Positions 22,829-31,316 are shown, counted from the stretch's first letter. The stretch is DNA of 45,229 nt from CAZYPH01 sp964649095 (GCA_964649095.1 CAZYPH010000005.1:1-45229); one strand, 5' to 3'. The notes: generated from the sequence alone by a model not told the origin. Translations and numbers: made by a program.

Positions 22829-23999
22829 GCCCCGTGTGTTGCTCGAAGCTGTAGGTTCGGCACCAGATCGAGTTTGTTCGATAGGTGCTTTTGTTCGACA
22901 AGAGTATCAGGCCTTTAGGCGTCAGGGTCATAAAGTGGGTCTTCTTGAGCCTGGCTCGACAGATTACACAAGTGCACCCATTCAAGCCCATTCATCAGAG
23001 CGCGTGTTTTCGGACGATGCTGTTACTCATGTGCTCATCCACACCCCGTCCATAGCCGATCGGGCAAGGCCGTGGAGTGTGCTTGTTAATGCCTTAAAGC
23101 TTAAGAAGCGATTTAAGAACGCACGTCATATTCAAGTAGTACATGAGTATACCGAAGCGCCGCATCACTGGCGCTTGCGCCAACGGATGTTGTTAGGATT
23201 GGCTGATGGATTTATCGTCAATACAAAACAAGAGTACGAAGCTCTATCCGCTCTAAGTGATCGCCCGTGTTTGTATACAAAGCTTGGGCCGACGATCTAT
23301 TCTCATGAATGGTTAGACGCCGCTAACAAACCAGTGCCACCAGGCGGCGCATCAGTAACATCGAGTAATCTAGAAGCGACTGTTATTAAAGCCCTGGCGG
23401 CAACACGACACTGTTTGACCGAGAAGTATGAGATAGATTTTTCGAAACCAACTTACGTCTATCAAGGGCTAATTACGCCGGGAAAGGGCATCGAGCTCAT
23501 ACTGGAGCTAAGCAAGACGCTGCCTGTAGATAGTCAATGGATTTTGATCGGTGGGCAAGGCATTCGAAGGAAAGATGCTAATTATGCTAGCCATATTCTT
23601 GCCGAGGGGCGGCGTATTTTAGGCGGTCGGTTTCACTATTACGAAAATCTACCCGACGAAATATACCAACAGTTTTTATTGGCAGCGCACGTACTTGTGT
23701 TGCTTTACGACAATGGTGTTTCAGAAAGGCGATCGTCATTTCTTTCAAGTGCAGCTTCTGGCGGTCATATTCTAACGACATTAGGTCCGTACAGTGCTGC
23801 GATGAATTTGGAACATAGTGGCGCTGTTACTGCCGAAATAGGGCATTTTGCCGCATTAAAATCGCAATTAGCAAATATGGGCACCGATTCTGAAGTGGTT
23901 GCCGTAGCGCGTCGAGTGAAGAATCTGCAATGGGCCTCAAATCAGAGTTGGCCCATGAGGGTTCAGGCCATCACGAGATTTTTAGACACTAACTTCTAA
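22815..23999 (+). CDS. GT-B fold glycosyltransferase (GT4-like)
   Basis: 394 residues; overlaps the epimerase gene by 14 bases. N-terminal half: PRVLLEAVGSAPDRVCSIG, HIQVVHEYTEAPHHWRLRQ and ADGFIVNTKQEYEALSAL, the acceptor-side pattern of GT4-type enzymes. C-terminal half: PTYVYQGLITPGKGIELILEL, QWILIGGQG, then DEIYQQFLLAAHVLVLLYDNGVSERRSS and SAASGGHILTT, replacing the canonical EGFGLP motif by a related ERRSS stretch, similar to family 4 enzymes that act on surface polysaccharides. No membrane helix. Donor sugar not predictable. It ends before an AT-rich gap that leads into the HU gene. Confidence 0.82.
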   Translation: MTIYKPRVLLEAVGSAPDRVCSIGAFVRQEYQAFRRQGHKVGLLEPGSTDYTSAPIQAHSSERVFSDDAVTHVLIHTPSIADRARPWSVLVNALKLKKRFKNARHIQVVHEYTEAPHHWRLRQRMLLGLADGFIVNTKQEYEALSALSDRPCLYTKLGPTIYSHEWLDAANKPVPPGGASVTSSNLEATVIKALAATRHCLTEKYEIDFSKPTYVYQGLITPGKGIELILELSKTLPVDSQWILIGGQGIRRKDANYASHILAEGRRILGGRFHYYENLPDEIYQQFLLAAHVLVLLYDNGVSERRSSFLSSAASGGHILTTLGPYSAAMNLEHSGAVTAEIGHFAALKSQLANMGTDSEVVAVARRVKNLQWASNQSWPMRVQAITRFLDTNF

Positions 24000-24077
24000 G
24001 TATTGAATTGTTTTTATTTATAGACAAAAAACATTAGTAAATAGAAATACTTGACACCATCTCTCGAAAGCTTCAAC

Positions 24078-24092
24078 GTTATCTTAGATAAC
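24078..24092. promoter_or_regulatory. 15-base palindrome upstream of the HU gene
   Basis: GTTATCT, one T, AGATAAC: perfect 7-base arms, 27 bases before the HU ATG. A TTGACA at 24051-24056 has no well-placed -10, so the promoter is not settled; the palindrome would sit near its start and could be an operator. Confidence 0.45.
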
Positions 24093-24118
24093 TTCTATGG
24101 AAGGGGAGAAAACAATTC

Positions 24119-24472
24119 ATGGCAAAAGCAAAAAAGAAATTTTCTTTTTTAGATGAAGTAAGTGAAGCAGTACATAAAGTAATCTCTGTAAGTAAATCAG
24201 GTGAAGCAAAAATTAAGCGCGCTGATTTGAAAAAAGTATTGGAAGATACTTTTCATGCAGGCGTTAAGGCTGCAGCAAAAGGTGAGCGCGTGCGTTTTCC
24301 TGTCATTGGCATCTTGGCTCGTAAAGATGTAAAGCCAAGAAAAGCTGGTAAAGGTGTAAACCCATTTACGGGTGAAAGCATCATGATCAAAGCGCGACCA
24401 GCTTCAAAAAAGCCACGTTGGTCATTCCCTAAAGTAGTTAAAGAAGTCTACGCCAATAAGAAAAATTGGTAG
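24119..24472 (+). CDS. HU/IHF-family DNA-binding protein
   Basis: 117 residues, basic. After a Lys-rich start and the helices FLDEVSEAVHKVISV and KKVLEDTFHAGVKAA comes the beta-arm region typical of HU: GERVRFPVIGILARKDVKPR, then GKGVNPFTGESIMIKARPAS, with the Pro at the tip of the arm (NPFTG), and a C-terminal extension WSFPKVVKEVYANKKNW. Slightly longer than the ~90 residues of HU. It probably bends DNA and organises the nucleoid. Strong ribosome site GGGGAG before the ATG and a strong terminator after it, so it is its own transcription unit set inside the glycan region. Confidence 0.88.
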   Translation: MAKAKKKFSFLDEVSEAVHKVISVSKSGEAKIKRADLKKVLEDTFHAGVKAAAKGERVRFPVIGILARKDVKPRKAGKGVNPFTGESIMIKARPASKKPRWSFPKVVKEVYANKKNW

Positions 24473-24513
24473 TAGTGTTCTGTTTGTTTAATTAAAGTCG
24501 TTTAGAGTTATGG

Positions 24514-24567
24514 GCCAACACTTCGATCTATTATCTATAAGTAGTCGATGTGTTGGCTTTTTTTTTT
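24514..24567 (+). terminator. Strong intrinsic terminator of the HU gene
   Basis: GCCAACAC (24514-24521) pairs with GTGTTGGC (24550-24557); after a T/T mismatch the stem continues with TCGA/TCGA. Ten Ts follow (24558-24567). Confidence 0.9.
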
Positions 24568-24593
24568 AGGTTTTTTTTTCTACAGTGCCATCT

Positions 24594-25493
24594 ATGCATA
24601 ATGGTGCGTCAGTCATTATTCCTACATTTGGGCGAACGCTACCGGTAATCGATACTCTCTACGATCTATTTCATCAGAACTTTACCGATTTCGAAGTTAT
24701 CTTGATTGATCAAAATCAGCCCCCGCTGGAACTTCCGCAAGAACTGCAAACGTGGCCGCGTTTGAAACATCATAAAGTGTCTTTTAAAGGCTCGCACTTA
24801 GCGCGTAACTACGCAGTTGAGAGAGCCTATTACGATTTATGTATATTTGTAGACGATGATGTATCGTTGGGGCCTAGTTTTATTGCGACGCATCTTGAAC
24901 AGCTTGCGGAGTTTAAAAAATCAGACGCACTATTGGCTGGGCTTGCGGGGCGTGTGTTGCAGCCCAAGGATGGTTTTGATGACCATTACATGGCTAGTAA
25001 CCAAAGAAGGCCCTCCTATGATTCGCGGACAGGCCGAGTTTCAGGAAATTTTTTTGGACTTCAGGCCCTGTACGCCGACCATATTCATGAGTGTAACTTC
25101 TCGCTTGAAAAAGCAGTCTATTTGGATGTCGGCGGCTTTGATAGTGCCTTTGCAGGTAACGCCTATTTCGAAGGGGCTGATTTGGCTCTGAAAATAAAAC
25201 GGCTTGGGAGGCGATTTATGTTTAGTCCAACTCCCAGCCTGGTCCATCATCAAGCCCCTAGTGGCGGCAACCGTGAAATCGATAAAGCCAAACATACGTA
25301 TTGGTTTGTGCGTAATTACTGCCTTTTAAATAGTCGTTACCAAGATAAGCGTATCCATTTTCGGCTTTTGTTCGTCGGTTATCTTGCCATATTTGTCAGT
25401 GGCCGTGCCTTAAAGAATCGGAATAGAACTATACTATTAAAAGGCTTTCAGGCTTTAACTGAAGGCCTTGGGTTGCTTTTTTGTAGGAGGTAG
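24594..25493 (+). CDS. Glycosyltransferase family 2
   Basis: 299 residues from the ATG at 24594 (a GTG nine bases upstream is also possible). GT2 hallmarks: VIIPTFGRTLPVIDTLY, DFEVILIDQNQ, the acceptor-strand NYAVERAYYDLCIFVDDDVS with the metal-binding DDD, and ECNFSLEKAVYLDVGGFDS followed by the catalytic EGADLALKIKRLG. No transmembrane C-terminus of processive synthases; a hydrophobic segment (LLFVGYLAIFVSG) near the end may be peripheral membrane binding. Its gene starts 27 bases after the HU T-tract; the next gene's ribosome site AGGAGG lies within its last codons, so it is the first gene of the unit with the barrel protein, ade and the permease. Confidence 0.9.
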   Translation: MHNGASVIIPTFGRTLPVIDTLYDLFHQNFTDFEVILIDQNQPPLELPQELQTWPRLKHHKVSFKGSHLARNYAVERAYYDLCIFVDDDVSLGPSFIATHLEQLAEFKKSDALLAGLAGRVLQPKDGFDDHYMASNQRRPSYDSRTGRVSGNFFGLQALYADHIHECNFSLEKAVYLDVGGFDSAFAGNAYFEGADLALKIKRLGRRFMFSPTPSLVHHQAPSGGNREIDKAKHTYWFVRNYCLLNSRYQDKRIHFRLLFVGYLAIFVSGRALKNRNRTILLKGFQALTEGLGLLFCRR

Positions 25494-25496
25494 TCG

Positions 25497-26114
25497 GTGC
25501 AAGTTATATTTGTTTTTATTGTATTAGTGTTTGGTTTCGTATCGCAGGCACAGGCTTTAGTGCGTATGAATTTTTATGGTTTAGTAAATGAAACGCGCCC
25601 CAAAGTGAGTAGTTCGAATGCCGACAGCTATTCACCTAATAATGGCCTTGGCCTAGGGTTGAGTCTGAATGCGACCCTAACACCAGCATTGGCATTAGAG
25701 GTAGGCGCCAACTATTTACAACGCAAATATAAACGTAACTTATTGACGTTCAATCGCGAGTTTTCAGAAGAGGCCTTTCAAATTCCGGTGCTGATGCGAG
25801 GGTATTTTTTGGGAATATTTTCTGTCGGGCTCGGCGGCTACTACAATTACTATCAGGGCAACGTAAAGTATGATGTGGTTTCTAACGGGGTTGCGAGTGC
25901 GTCGGTTAGTAATTCACGAACGGGTTATCGTAGTACGTCAGACTACGGTGCAATGGCCGCACTTGGGGTAGATATACCGTTGAGTCCGATATCTGGATTG
26001 ATGGTTGACACACGTTATTTATTTGGACTGCACAATAACGCTATAAATGGATCAGCATTGAAATTTGATGAATGGCAACTTTTGGTTGGTCTTAGGTTTG
26101 GGATAAGTAAATGA
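25497..26114 (+). CDS. Small outer-membrane beta-barrel protein
   Basis: 205 residues, GTG start with AGGAGG six bases upstream. Signal peptide ends SQAQA. The mature part shows regular amphipathic strands (RMNFYGLVNETRP, GLGLGLSLNATLTPALALEVG, FSVGLGGYYNYYQG, SDYGAMAALGVDIPL, MVDTRYLFGLHN) and ends WQLLVGLRFGISK, an outer-membrane-protein-like closing strand but ending in Lys rather than Phe. It resembles OmpW/OmpA-barrel porin-like proteins in outline, about eight strands. Precise role unknown. Its stop overlaps the ade ATG (ATGA), so translation may be coupled, which hints at a transport link with purines, but this is inference. Confidence 0.85.
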   Translation: MQVIFVFIVLVFGFVSQAQALVRMNFYGLVNETRPKVSSSNADSYSPNNGLGLGLSLNATLTPALALEVGANYLQRKYKRNLLTFNREFSEEAFQIPVLMRGYFLGIFSVGLGGYYNYYQGNVKYDVVSNGVASASVSNSRTGYRSTSDYGAMAALGVDIPLSPISGLMVDTRYLFGLHNNAINGSALKFDEWQLLVGLRFGISK

Positions 26115-27793
26115 CGAAACTAGAAGAGAAGCAGGCTCTTATCAATGCTGCGTTAGGCAATATAGAATCAGATCTTTGTCTAAAAGATATTCTGTATTTA
26201 GATGTATTTAACAATATATTTAGAAAAGGGAATATCTCCATTTCACAAGGGCGCATTGTTGGTCTTGATCATCCGCGCCCAGCCCACCAAACGTTAGATT
26301 GTCGCGGAAAATGGTTGGTCCCCGGGTTTATCGATGCCCACGTGCATATTGAGTCTTCGTTAATGAATCCCGCAGACTTTGCGCAAGCGGTACTGCCCCA
26401 TGGAACGACGAGCGCCATTTGTGACCCGCATGAAATTGCGAATGTCGAGGGAGTGGCTGGGATTGAATACTTTTTAAATGCCGCCGAGCAAAGTCCGTTA
26501 GATCTCTTTGTTATGTTAAGTAGTTGTGTGCCAGCAACACACATGGAGACTAATGGTGCTGGGGTCATAACAGCCGAGCAATTAGCGCATTACAAAGGCC
26601 ATTCAAGAGTACTAGGGCTTGCTGAAATGATGAACGGTCCCGGCGTACTGTCTGGCGATAAAAGTTGTTTAGAGAAATTAACGCTCTTCGAAGGCACTAA
26701 TATCGATGGGCACGCACCAACGTTGTGTGGGCAGGCACTGAGTGCCTATATTGCAGCGGGTATTAGTACGTGCCATGAGACGACGTCATTCGACGAGGGA
26801 TTAGAAAAAATTCGCAAAGGTATGAAGGTTTGGATTCGTGAGGGCTCTGTTGCAAAAGACGTGGCCGCTCTGGCCCCGCTACTAAACTCTAATACCATCC
26901 AATCGTTGGGGTTTTGCACTGACGACCGCAACCCTTATGATATTTTTCATGAAGGACATGTTGATTTTTTATTAAAAAAAATGATCGCGCTCGGGGCGCA
27001 GCCTGAGCATTGTTTTAGAGCAGCGAGCTTCAGCGTTGCACAACACTACCGCTTAACAAATAGAGGCGCCATTGCGCCAGGTTACTGGGCCGATTGTGTC
27101 ATGCTTGACGATGTTTTGTCGGTGGCCATTAATCGAGTGTGGCTGCGAGGAAGAAACGTATCTGAGGTTTCAGCGTCTCGTGTGACAACGCCCACTGCGT
27201 TTCTAAATTCGGTTCATGTTAAGCCATTGGCGCCCATTGATTTTGTCGGACCGGAAGGCTCTGTGCACGTCATTGTTGTAAATGAAAATAGTTTATTAAC
27301 TGATTCTATTGTCATGCAAAACACAGACCTTGGCGTAGCGCGCCTGTCCGTGGTGGAACGCCACGGCGGATTTTCAAGGCCTATGAATGCCTATGTATAT
27401 GGTTTCGGTGAACAATTCGACGGTGCTATGGCTTCGTCGGTTGGGCATGATTCACACAACGTTACGGTGGTTGGTTCTAATGAATTGGATATGGCTACCG
27501 CTGTAAATGCACTTAAACAAATGGGTGGCGGTTTTGTCGTGGCCAGGCGAGATAGTGTATTAGCTAGCTTGCCCTTGCCGATTGCAGGGTTAATGAGTCA
27601 AAGTAGCTCGGTAGAGATCGTACGCGGAATTGACGCCCTGAGAGCGGCTAGTCGGTCTATCGGTTGTCATCTCAACGAACCCTTTCTACAGCTGGCTTTT
27701 TTGTCATTGCCAGTGATACCGAAACTTAAATTGACCGACAAAGGGCTAGTAGATGTCGAAGCTTTTAAAATTATTCCCGTTCGAGCGAGCTGA
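26111..27793 (+). CDS. ade: Adenine deaminase
   Basis: Adenine deaminase converts adenine to hypoxanthine and ammonia. The 560-residue protein has the metal-dependent amidohydrolase motif PGFIDAHVHIESS, and the adenine-deaminase signatures GTTSAICDPHEIANVEG, LSSCVPATHMETNGA, GHAPTLCGQALSAYIAAGI, CTDDRNPYD and the C-terminal domain VERHGGFSRPMNAYVYGFG. Length is usual. The start overlaps the previous stop by four bases and the end overlaps the permease start by 41 bases, showing a compact operon for purine uptake and use. Cytosolic. Confidence 0.95.
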   Translation: MTKLEEKQALINAALGNIESDLCLKDILYLDVFNNIFRKGNISISQGRIVGLDHPRPAHQTLDCRGKWLVPGFIDAHVHIESSLMNPADFAQAVLPHGTTSAICDPHEIANVEGVAGIEYFLNAAEQSPLDLFVMLSSCVPATHMETNGAGVITAEQLAHYKGHSRVLGLAEMMNGPGVLSGDKSCLEKLTLFEGTNIDGHAPTLCGQALSAYIAAGISTCHETTSFDEGLEKIRKGMKVWIREGSVAKDVAALAPLLNSNTIQSLGFCTDDRNPYDIFHEGHVDFLLKKMIALGAQPEHCFRAASFSVAQHYRLTNRGAIAPGYWADCVMLDDVLSVAINRVWLRGRNVSEVSASRVTTPTAFLNSVHVKPLAPIDFVGPEGSVHVIVVNENSLLTDSIVMQNTDLGVARLSVVERHGGFSRPMNAYVYGFGEQFDGAMASSVGHDSHNVTVVGSNELDMATAVNALKQMGGGFVVARRDSVLASLPLPIAGLMSQSSSVEIVRGIDALRAASRSIGCHLNEPFLQLAFLSLPVIPKLKLTDKGLVDVEAFKIIPVRAS

Positions 27794-29054
27794 TTTTGTA
27801 GGGGGCATTACAACATTCCTCACGGTCTCTTATATCTTAGCAGTGAATCCAGCTATTTTATCGACGCCAGGTACAGGCCTTTCATTCGAGGGGGTGTTAA
27901 CGGCAACTGTCGTTCTCATCGTATCTATGACGTTGTTAATGGGAGTTTACGCGCGATTGCCCTATGCCGTAGCTCCAGGTATGGGGGTGAACGCTTTTTT
28001 CACATATTCCCTAATTTTAGGTCAAGGCATTCCGGCCCAGGATGCCTTAGGGCTTGTATTCTTGGCAGGTGTTTTGTTTCTTGCGGTTTCGGCAACACCT
28101 TTGCGTGTTGTGGTAGCTCAAGCCATACCAGATAATTTGCGCGTCGCTAGTTCGGTAGGGATCGGACTGTTTTTAACTTTCATTGGTCTAAAATCAGCAG
28201 GTCTTGTCGTCCACGACCCGGTAACGTTACTGCGGTTTGGTAACCCGCTTGAGAGACATACGCTCGCCGCGCTACTTGGCCTCATAGTGGGGCTGTGGCT
28301 TTTCATGAAACGCTATAAACTAGCCTTTTTACTGTCAATCGTCACAACGACCGTCGCAACGTGGTTGTTTGGGTTGGTCGAGTTACCTAGCGGTGTTTTG
28401 GCGTGGCCGAATTTTCACGATACGTTTTTTACCTTAGATGTTGGGGCTGCTATCAAAGGGTGTTTTTCGGGAAAATATCTTGGGGTGCTATTCGCGATTC
28501 TTTTTACTGATCTGTTTGATTCGATTTCTACCTTCGTTGGCGTTGCCCGTGGCACGTATTTGGTAAATGCCGACAAAGAGCCACTACGATTGCGTGAGGG
28601 CTTAATTGTTGATGCTTGGGCGACGTTAGTAGCCGGTGTCGTGGGCACTTCTTCAGGCACTGCTTATATTGAAAGCGCTGCAGGTATCGAAGCCGGTGGG
28701 CGACGTGGGCGTGCTGCTATAGTTACTGCGTTGTGTTTTGTGCCCTGTCTGTTTTTTGCACCTGTTTTAAAAATAATTCCAGAATCGGCTACGGCACCGG
28801 TGTTGATAATAATTGGTGGCCTGATGTTTAGAACAATTCGCGAGATTAAATTAAATGTATTTGAGGAAATGTTCCCGGCGTTTCTAACGATTGTCTTAAT
28901 TCCCCTAACATTCTCAATCACACAGGGAATTTTATGGGGGTTTATTAGTCACGTACTACTGTTTTTATTTGTCGGCAGACGCAAAGATATTCATTTTATA
29001 TTATATATACTAAGTGCTATTTCAGTCGCTCTAATTTTAACCTCGAAGGCCTAG
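27753..29054 (+). CDS. NCS2-type purine permease (AzgA-like)
   Basis: 433 residues with 12-14 membrane helices. Starts MSKLLKLFPFERADFVGGIT, then FLTVSYILAVNPAILS, the family start; APGMGVNAFFTYSLILGQG, GIGLFLTFIGLKSAG, FTDLFDSISTFVGVARGTY and GTSSGTAYIESAAGIEAGGR are hallmark motifs of the AzgA branch, which transports adenine, guanine and hypoxanthine by proton symport. The 41-base overlap with the end of ade is real in that both ends match their families. Together the genes would import adenine and deaminate it. It converges with the 5'-nucleotidase gene. Confidence 0.93.
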   Translation: MSKLLKLFPFERADFVGGITTFLTVSYILAVNPAILSTPGTGLSFEGVLTATVVLIVSMTLLMGVYARLPYAVAPGMGVNAFFTYSLILGQGIPAQDALGLVFLAGVLFLAVSATPLRVVVAQAIPDNLRVASSVGIGLFLTFIGLKSAGLVVHDPVTLLRFGNPLERHTLAALLGLIVGLWLFMKRYKLAFLLSIVTTTVATWLFGLVELPSGVLAWPNFHDTFFTLDVGAAIKGCFSGKYLGVLFAILFTDLFDSISTFVGVARGTYLVNADKEPLRLREGLIVDAWATLVAGVVGTSSGTAYIESAAGIEAGGRRGRAAIVTALCFVPCLFFAPVLKIIPESATAPVLIIIGGLMFRTIREIKLNVFEEMFPAFLTIVLIPLTFSITQGILWGFISHVLLFLFVGRRKDIHFILYILSAISVALILTSKA

Positions 29055-29077
29055 AATATCGAACAAAGCCGTGCCAA

Positions 29078-30745
29078 CTACCTTATCGGTGTTGGCCAGT
29101 GTAGGCCCAGTGAGAATTCGTTGCCGTTATCAGGGTTAAAAAAGATGGGCCGATGCCCCTTTGCAAAGCGCTGAAGTAGACCACCACGTCTTGAAAATTC
29201 GTTTTCTAAAGCAGTCCAAACAGGCACTCTAGTGTCGAGTGATGTTGCAATAAGACTGGCCGATACTACCGGAATGGTTGCCAGTGCACCGCGTACGATG
29301 CCCTCTGGTATCGCCACTCGCAGGCGATCGTAGGGATCTAAAATTCTGCCCTGGTAGCGGATGTTAACGATAGTGTAGCGTCTAGAGTTTGAGTCGTAGG
29401 TAATTACGGGTTCAAATCCAGCGACGTTAAACGACATGCCGACTTCCATCATGCTTTGCAGTGCAGATACGATGAAAAACACCGGGCTATCACACGTCCA
29501 GACGGTCCATCCAAATTTTCTCTCCACTTCAAACTGCCGCGGATAAATCGACATTAATGAGCGACGCGTGATCGGTCCGGCGGGGTGTGTAATGCCATCA
29601 AAGCGTCCCGCATGAACAGCAATCTGGGCACCAGAAGAATTGAGCATGGCTGCCGCGACAAAATCGCCCCACTCGGTGGTAGCAAATATTCCGGTGTCTA
29701 ACGGCACGTCACTATGGCCAACTACATGATCAAGCCACTCGGGTGTGTAGAGTTGTTCGAGCCCACGTCTGGTGTCGGTGATTTCAGCATCAATATGGTG
29801 GTCGTGCGCTGGCGGCGAAGTGTGATGTACCTCTTCAAGGCGATATCGTAGTACCTGCACAGGATGTCCCGGCTCAATATCAACTAAAAGATTACCCACA
29901 TACTCACCATGTTGCCCTGCTTGAACAATAGTGACGGGTCTACCATTGGGTGAGCGTACGGTGCGCTCATGGTGCAATGCCGTATGGCTGTGACCACCTA
30001 CAATAATATCGATCCCATTCACATGTGCTGCAAGTTCAGCGTCTTCATTGACGCCCAAATGAGACACCACGATTACTGCGTCATTGTGCACTCTGAGCGA
30101 TGGAACAAGTCGCTTAGCCTCTTCAATAGGGTCTTTGATTTCGCAATGTGGCGATACGCGCCAAGAATAATTCGTGTCGTTAGTGGTAAGACCGAGAATA
30201 GCAATCCTAACAGGGTGACCCATCTGAGTGTCTACAATCTGTATATATGGTTTTATATATAGTGACATCTCAGGTAGATCTGGGCAGTAAAAATTTGCTG
30301 ACAATATTGGTGTATTCAATTGTAGAGTTTTAAGAATTTTTAGTAGGTGAGGTGCGCCCATCAAAAAATCGTGGTTGCCAAGCGCAACGGCATTCATGCC
30401 CATATGATTCAGCATGCGAAAGGCGTTCATGCCGCCGTTACTAAAAAATTCTAATGAACCCTCAGAAAAATCACCGCCATCTAAGCGTAGGGTGCCATAA
30501 TTTGCGCTGCGTGCGCGAGTAAGAATTTCATCAGATTTTGCTTTTACATGAGCGTAACCGCCACGTGTAGCTTCAGATGCATGTTCAAAGTGGGAATGTA
30601 GGTCATTTGTGTGAACGATCTGAAAAATCCTAGCCGATGCCAGAAGAGGCCACTGAAGAGCTATTATAAAAAAAGTATATATAAAATAGTCAATAGATTT
30701 AGGCGCACGCACGCCAACTCGCAACCCGTTTTGCGAAAATGTCAT
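29078..30745 (-). CDS. Secreted 5'-nucleotidase / metallophosphatase (UshA-like)
   Basis: 555 residues. A hydrophobic N-terminal segment (YFIYTFFIIALQWPLLASA) is the signal. The metallophosphatase domain (about 40-290) has IVHTNDLHSHFE, LDGGDFSEGS, ALGNHDF, VVSHLG and IIVGGHSHTALHH, which bind the two metals. The C-terminal domain (about 330-540) has the fold of the nucleotidase C-domain, but the conserved Asn-x-Gly-Gly-Ile-Arg substrate motif appears degraded to AGRFDGITHPAGP. Role: release of phosphate and nucleosides from external nucleotides. SD GGGGGAGGGG sits before the ATG, and a hairpin precedes it. Opposite the adenine deaminase/permease pair, fitting purine scavenging. Confidence 0.88.
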   Translation of the reverse strand: MTFSQNGLRVGVRAPKSIDYFIYTFFIIALQWPLLASARIFQIVHTNDLHSHFEHASEATRGGYAHVKAKSDEILTRARSANYGTLRLDGGDFSEGSLEFFSNGGMNAFRMLNHMGMNAVALGNHDFLMGAPHLLKILKTLQLNTPILSANFYCPDLPEMSLYIKPYIQIVDTQMGHPVRIAILGLTTNDTNYSWRVSPHCEIKDPIEEAKRLVPSLRVHNDAVIVVSHLGVNEDAELAAHVNGIDIIVGGHSHTALHHERTVRSPNGRPVTIVQAGQHGEYVGNLLVDIEPGHPVQVLRYRLEEVHHTSPPAHDHHIDAEITDTRRGLEQLYTPEWLDHVVGHSDVPLDTGIFATTEWGDFVAAAMLNSSGAQIAVHAGRFDGITHPAGPITRRSLMSIYPRQFEVERKFGWTVWTCDSPVFFIVSALQSMMEVGMSFNVAGFEPVITYDSNSRRYTIVNIRYQGRILDPYDRLRVAIPEGIVRGALATIPVVSASLIATSLDTRVPVWTALENEFSRRGGLLQRFAKGHRPIFFNPDNGNEFSLGLHWPTPIR

Positions 30746-30760
30746 AGAACCCCTCCCCCT

Positions 30761-30779
30761 GTGAGCAACGCCTGCTCAC
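30761..30779 (-). promoter_or_regulatory. Hairpin next to the 5'-nucleotidase ribosome site
   Basis: GTGAGCA (30761-30767), a 5-base loop, TGCTCAC (30773-30779), perfect 7-base arms. In the leftward transcript it comes directly before AGGGGGAGGGG and the ATG. It could stabilise or regulate the leader, or be an operator. No T-tract follows, so it is not a terminator. Confidence 0.5.
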
Positions 30780-30845
30780 GTCAAACGCACAATCTAGATT
30801 GCCTTGAGGTGGGGTGAGAGTAAATACTTATGACAAAACTACTTG

Positions 30846-30860
30846 GCTTAAGACTTAAGC
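30846..30860. repeat. 15-base palindrome over the YdcZ-type gene's stop
   Basis: GCTTAAG, A, CTTAAGC: perfect 7-base arms around the stop codon (30855-30857). There is no strong T-tract on either side, so a weak terminator or chance palindrome. Confidence 0.4.
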
Positions 30861-31307
30861 ACGCTGCGTTAAAAAAGCGCCGAATAAAGTTAATAGAATG
30901 CCGATGGAACGTATAAGTGTAATGGGTTGGTGTAAATAAAATCGATCGACCAAAGCAGCACAAGTTAGCTGACTTGCGACGAGCAAAACAAATGTTGTCG
31001 AAGCCGAGAGTCTTGAAAAGGCATACGGTACAAGGCAAATAATCGTTAAACCACACAAGCCTGGAATGACATACCACCAATGTAACTGATTCTGATTACC
31101 CAAATTAAAAGGCTGACCGTCAAAGAGTGCTCCAAATGAAAGCAGTTTAGTGCGTGTTACAAAGTATAACAATGCTGAGCCAGTCGATAGTACAAAGCTA
31201 TTAATTAGTATGGCACCGAAAATTCCATAATGGGCCGACAGGGCCCTGTTTAACATTGGTTGAATGATTACGGCTATGCCGCATATAATTGGAATTAAAT
31301 ATATCAT
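30855..31307 (-). CDS. YdcZ-type small DMT transporter (DUF606)
   Basis: 150 residues, five membrane helices. The start IYLIPIICGIAVIIQPMLNRALS and the middle WWYVIPGLCGLTIICLVPYAFSRL, STTFVLLVASQLTCAALVDRF and ITLIRSIGILLTLFGAFL follow the YdcZ/DUF606 pattern; these proteins normally pair up or work as dimers of single EamA repeats. Function not known for most members. It begins nine bases after the aldehyde dehydrogenase gene in the same direction, so they are probably co-transcribed. The context before the ATG is TATAATTT, without a Shine-Dalgarno sequence. Confidence 0.88.
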   Translation of the reverse strand: MIYLIPIICGIAVIIQPMLNRALSAHYGIFGAILINSFVLSTGSALLYFVTRTKLLSFGALFDGQPFNLGNQNQLHWWYVIPGLCGLTIICLVPYAFSRLSASTTFVLLVASQLTCAALVDRFYLHQPITLIRSIGILLTLFGAFLTQRA

Positions 31308-31316
31308 AAATTATAT

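Noticed and set aside
24051..24056. TTGACA as part of an HU promoter
   Set aside because: No acceptable -10 lies 16-18 bases downstream, so it is mentioned only as context for the palindrome.
29073..29096. GCCAAC/GTTGGC hairpin between the permease and 5'-nucleotidase genes as a terminator
   Set aside because: Stem of only six bases, 12-base loop and no T-tract on either strand.
29409..29419. GGTTCAAATCC, like a tRNA T-arm
   Set aside because: It lies within the 5'-nucleotidase coding sequence and no acceptor stem or anticodon arm is found around it.
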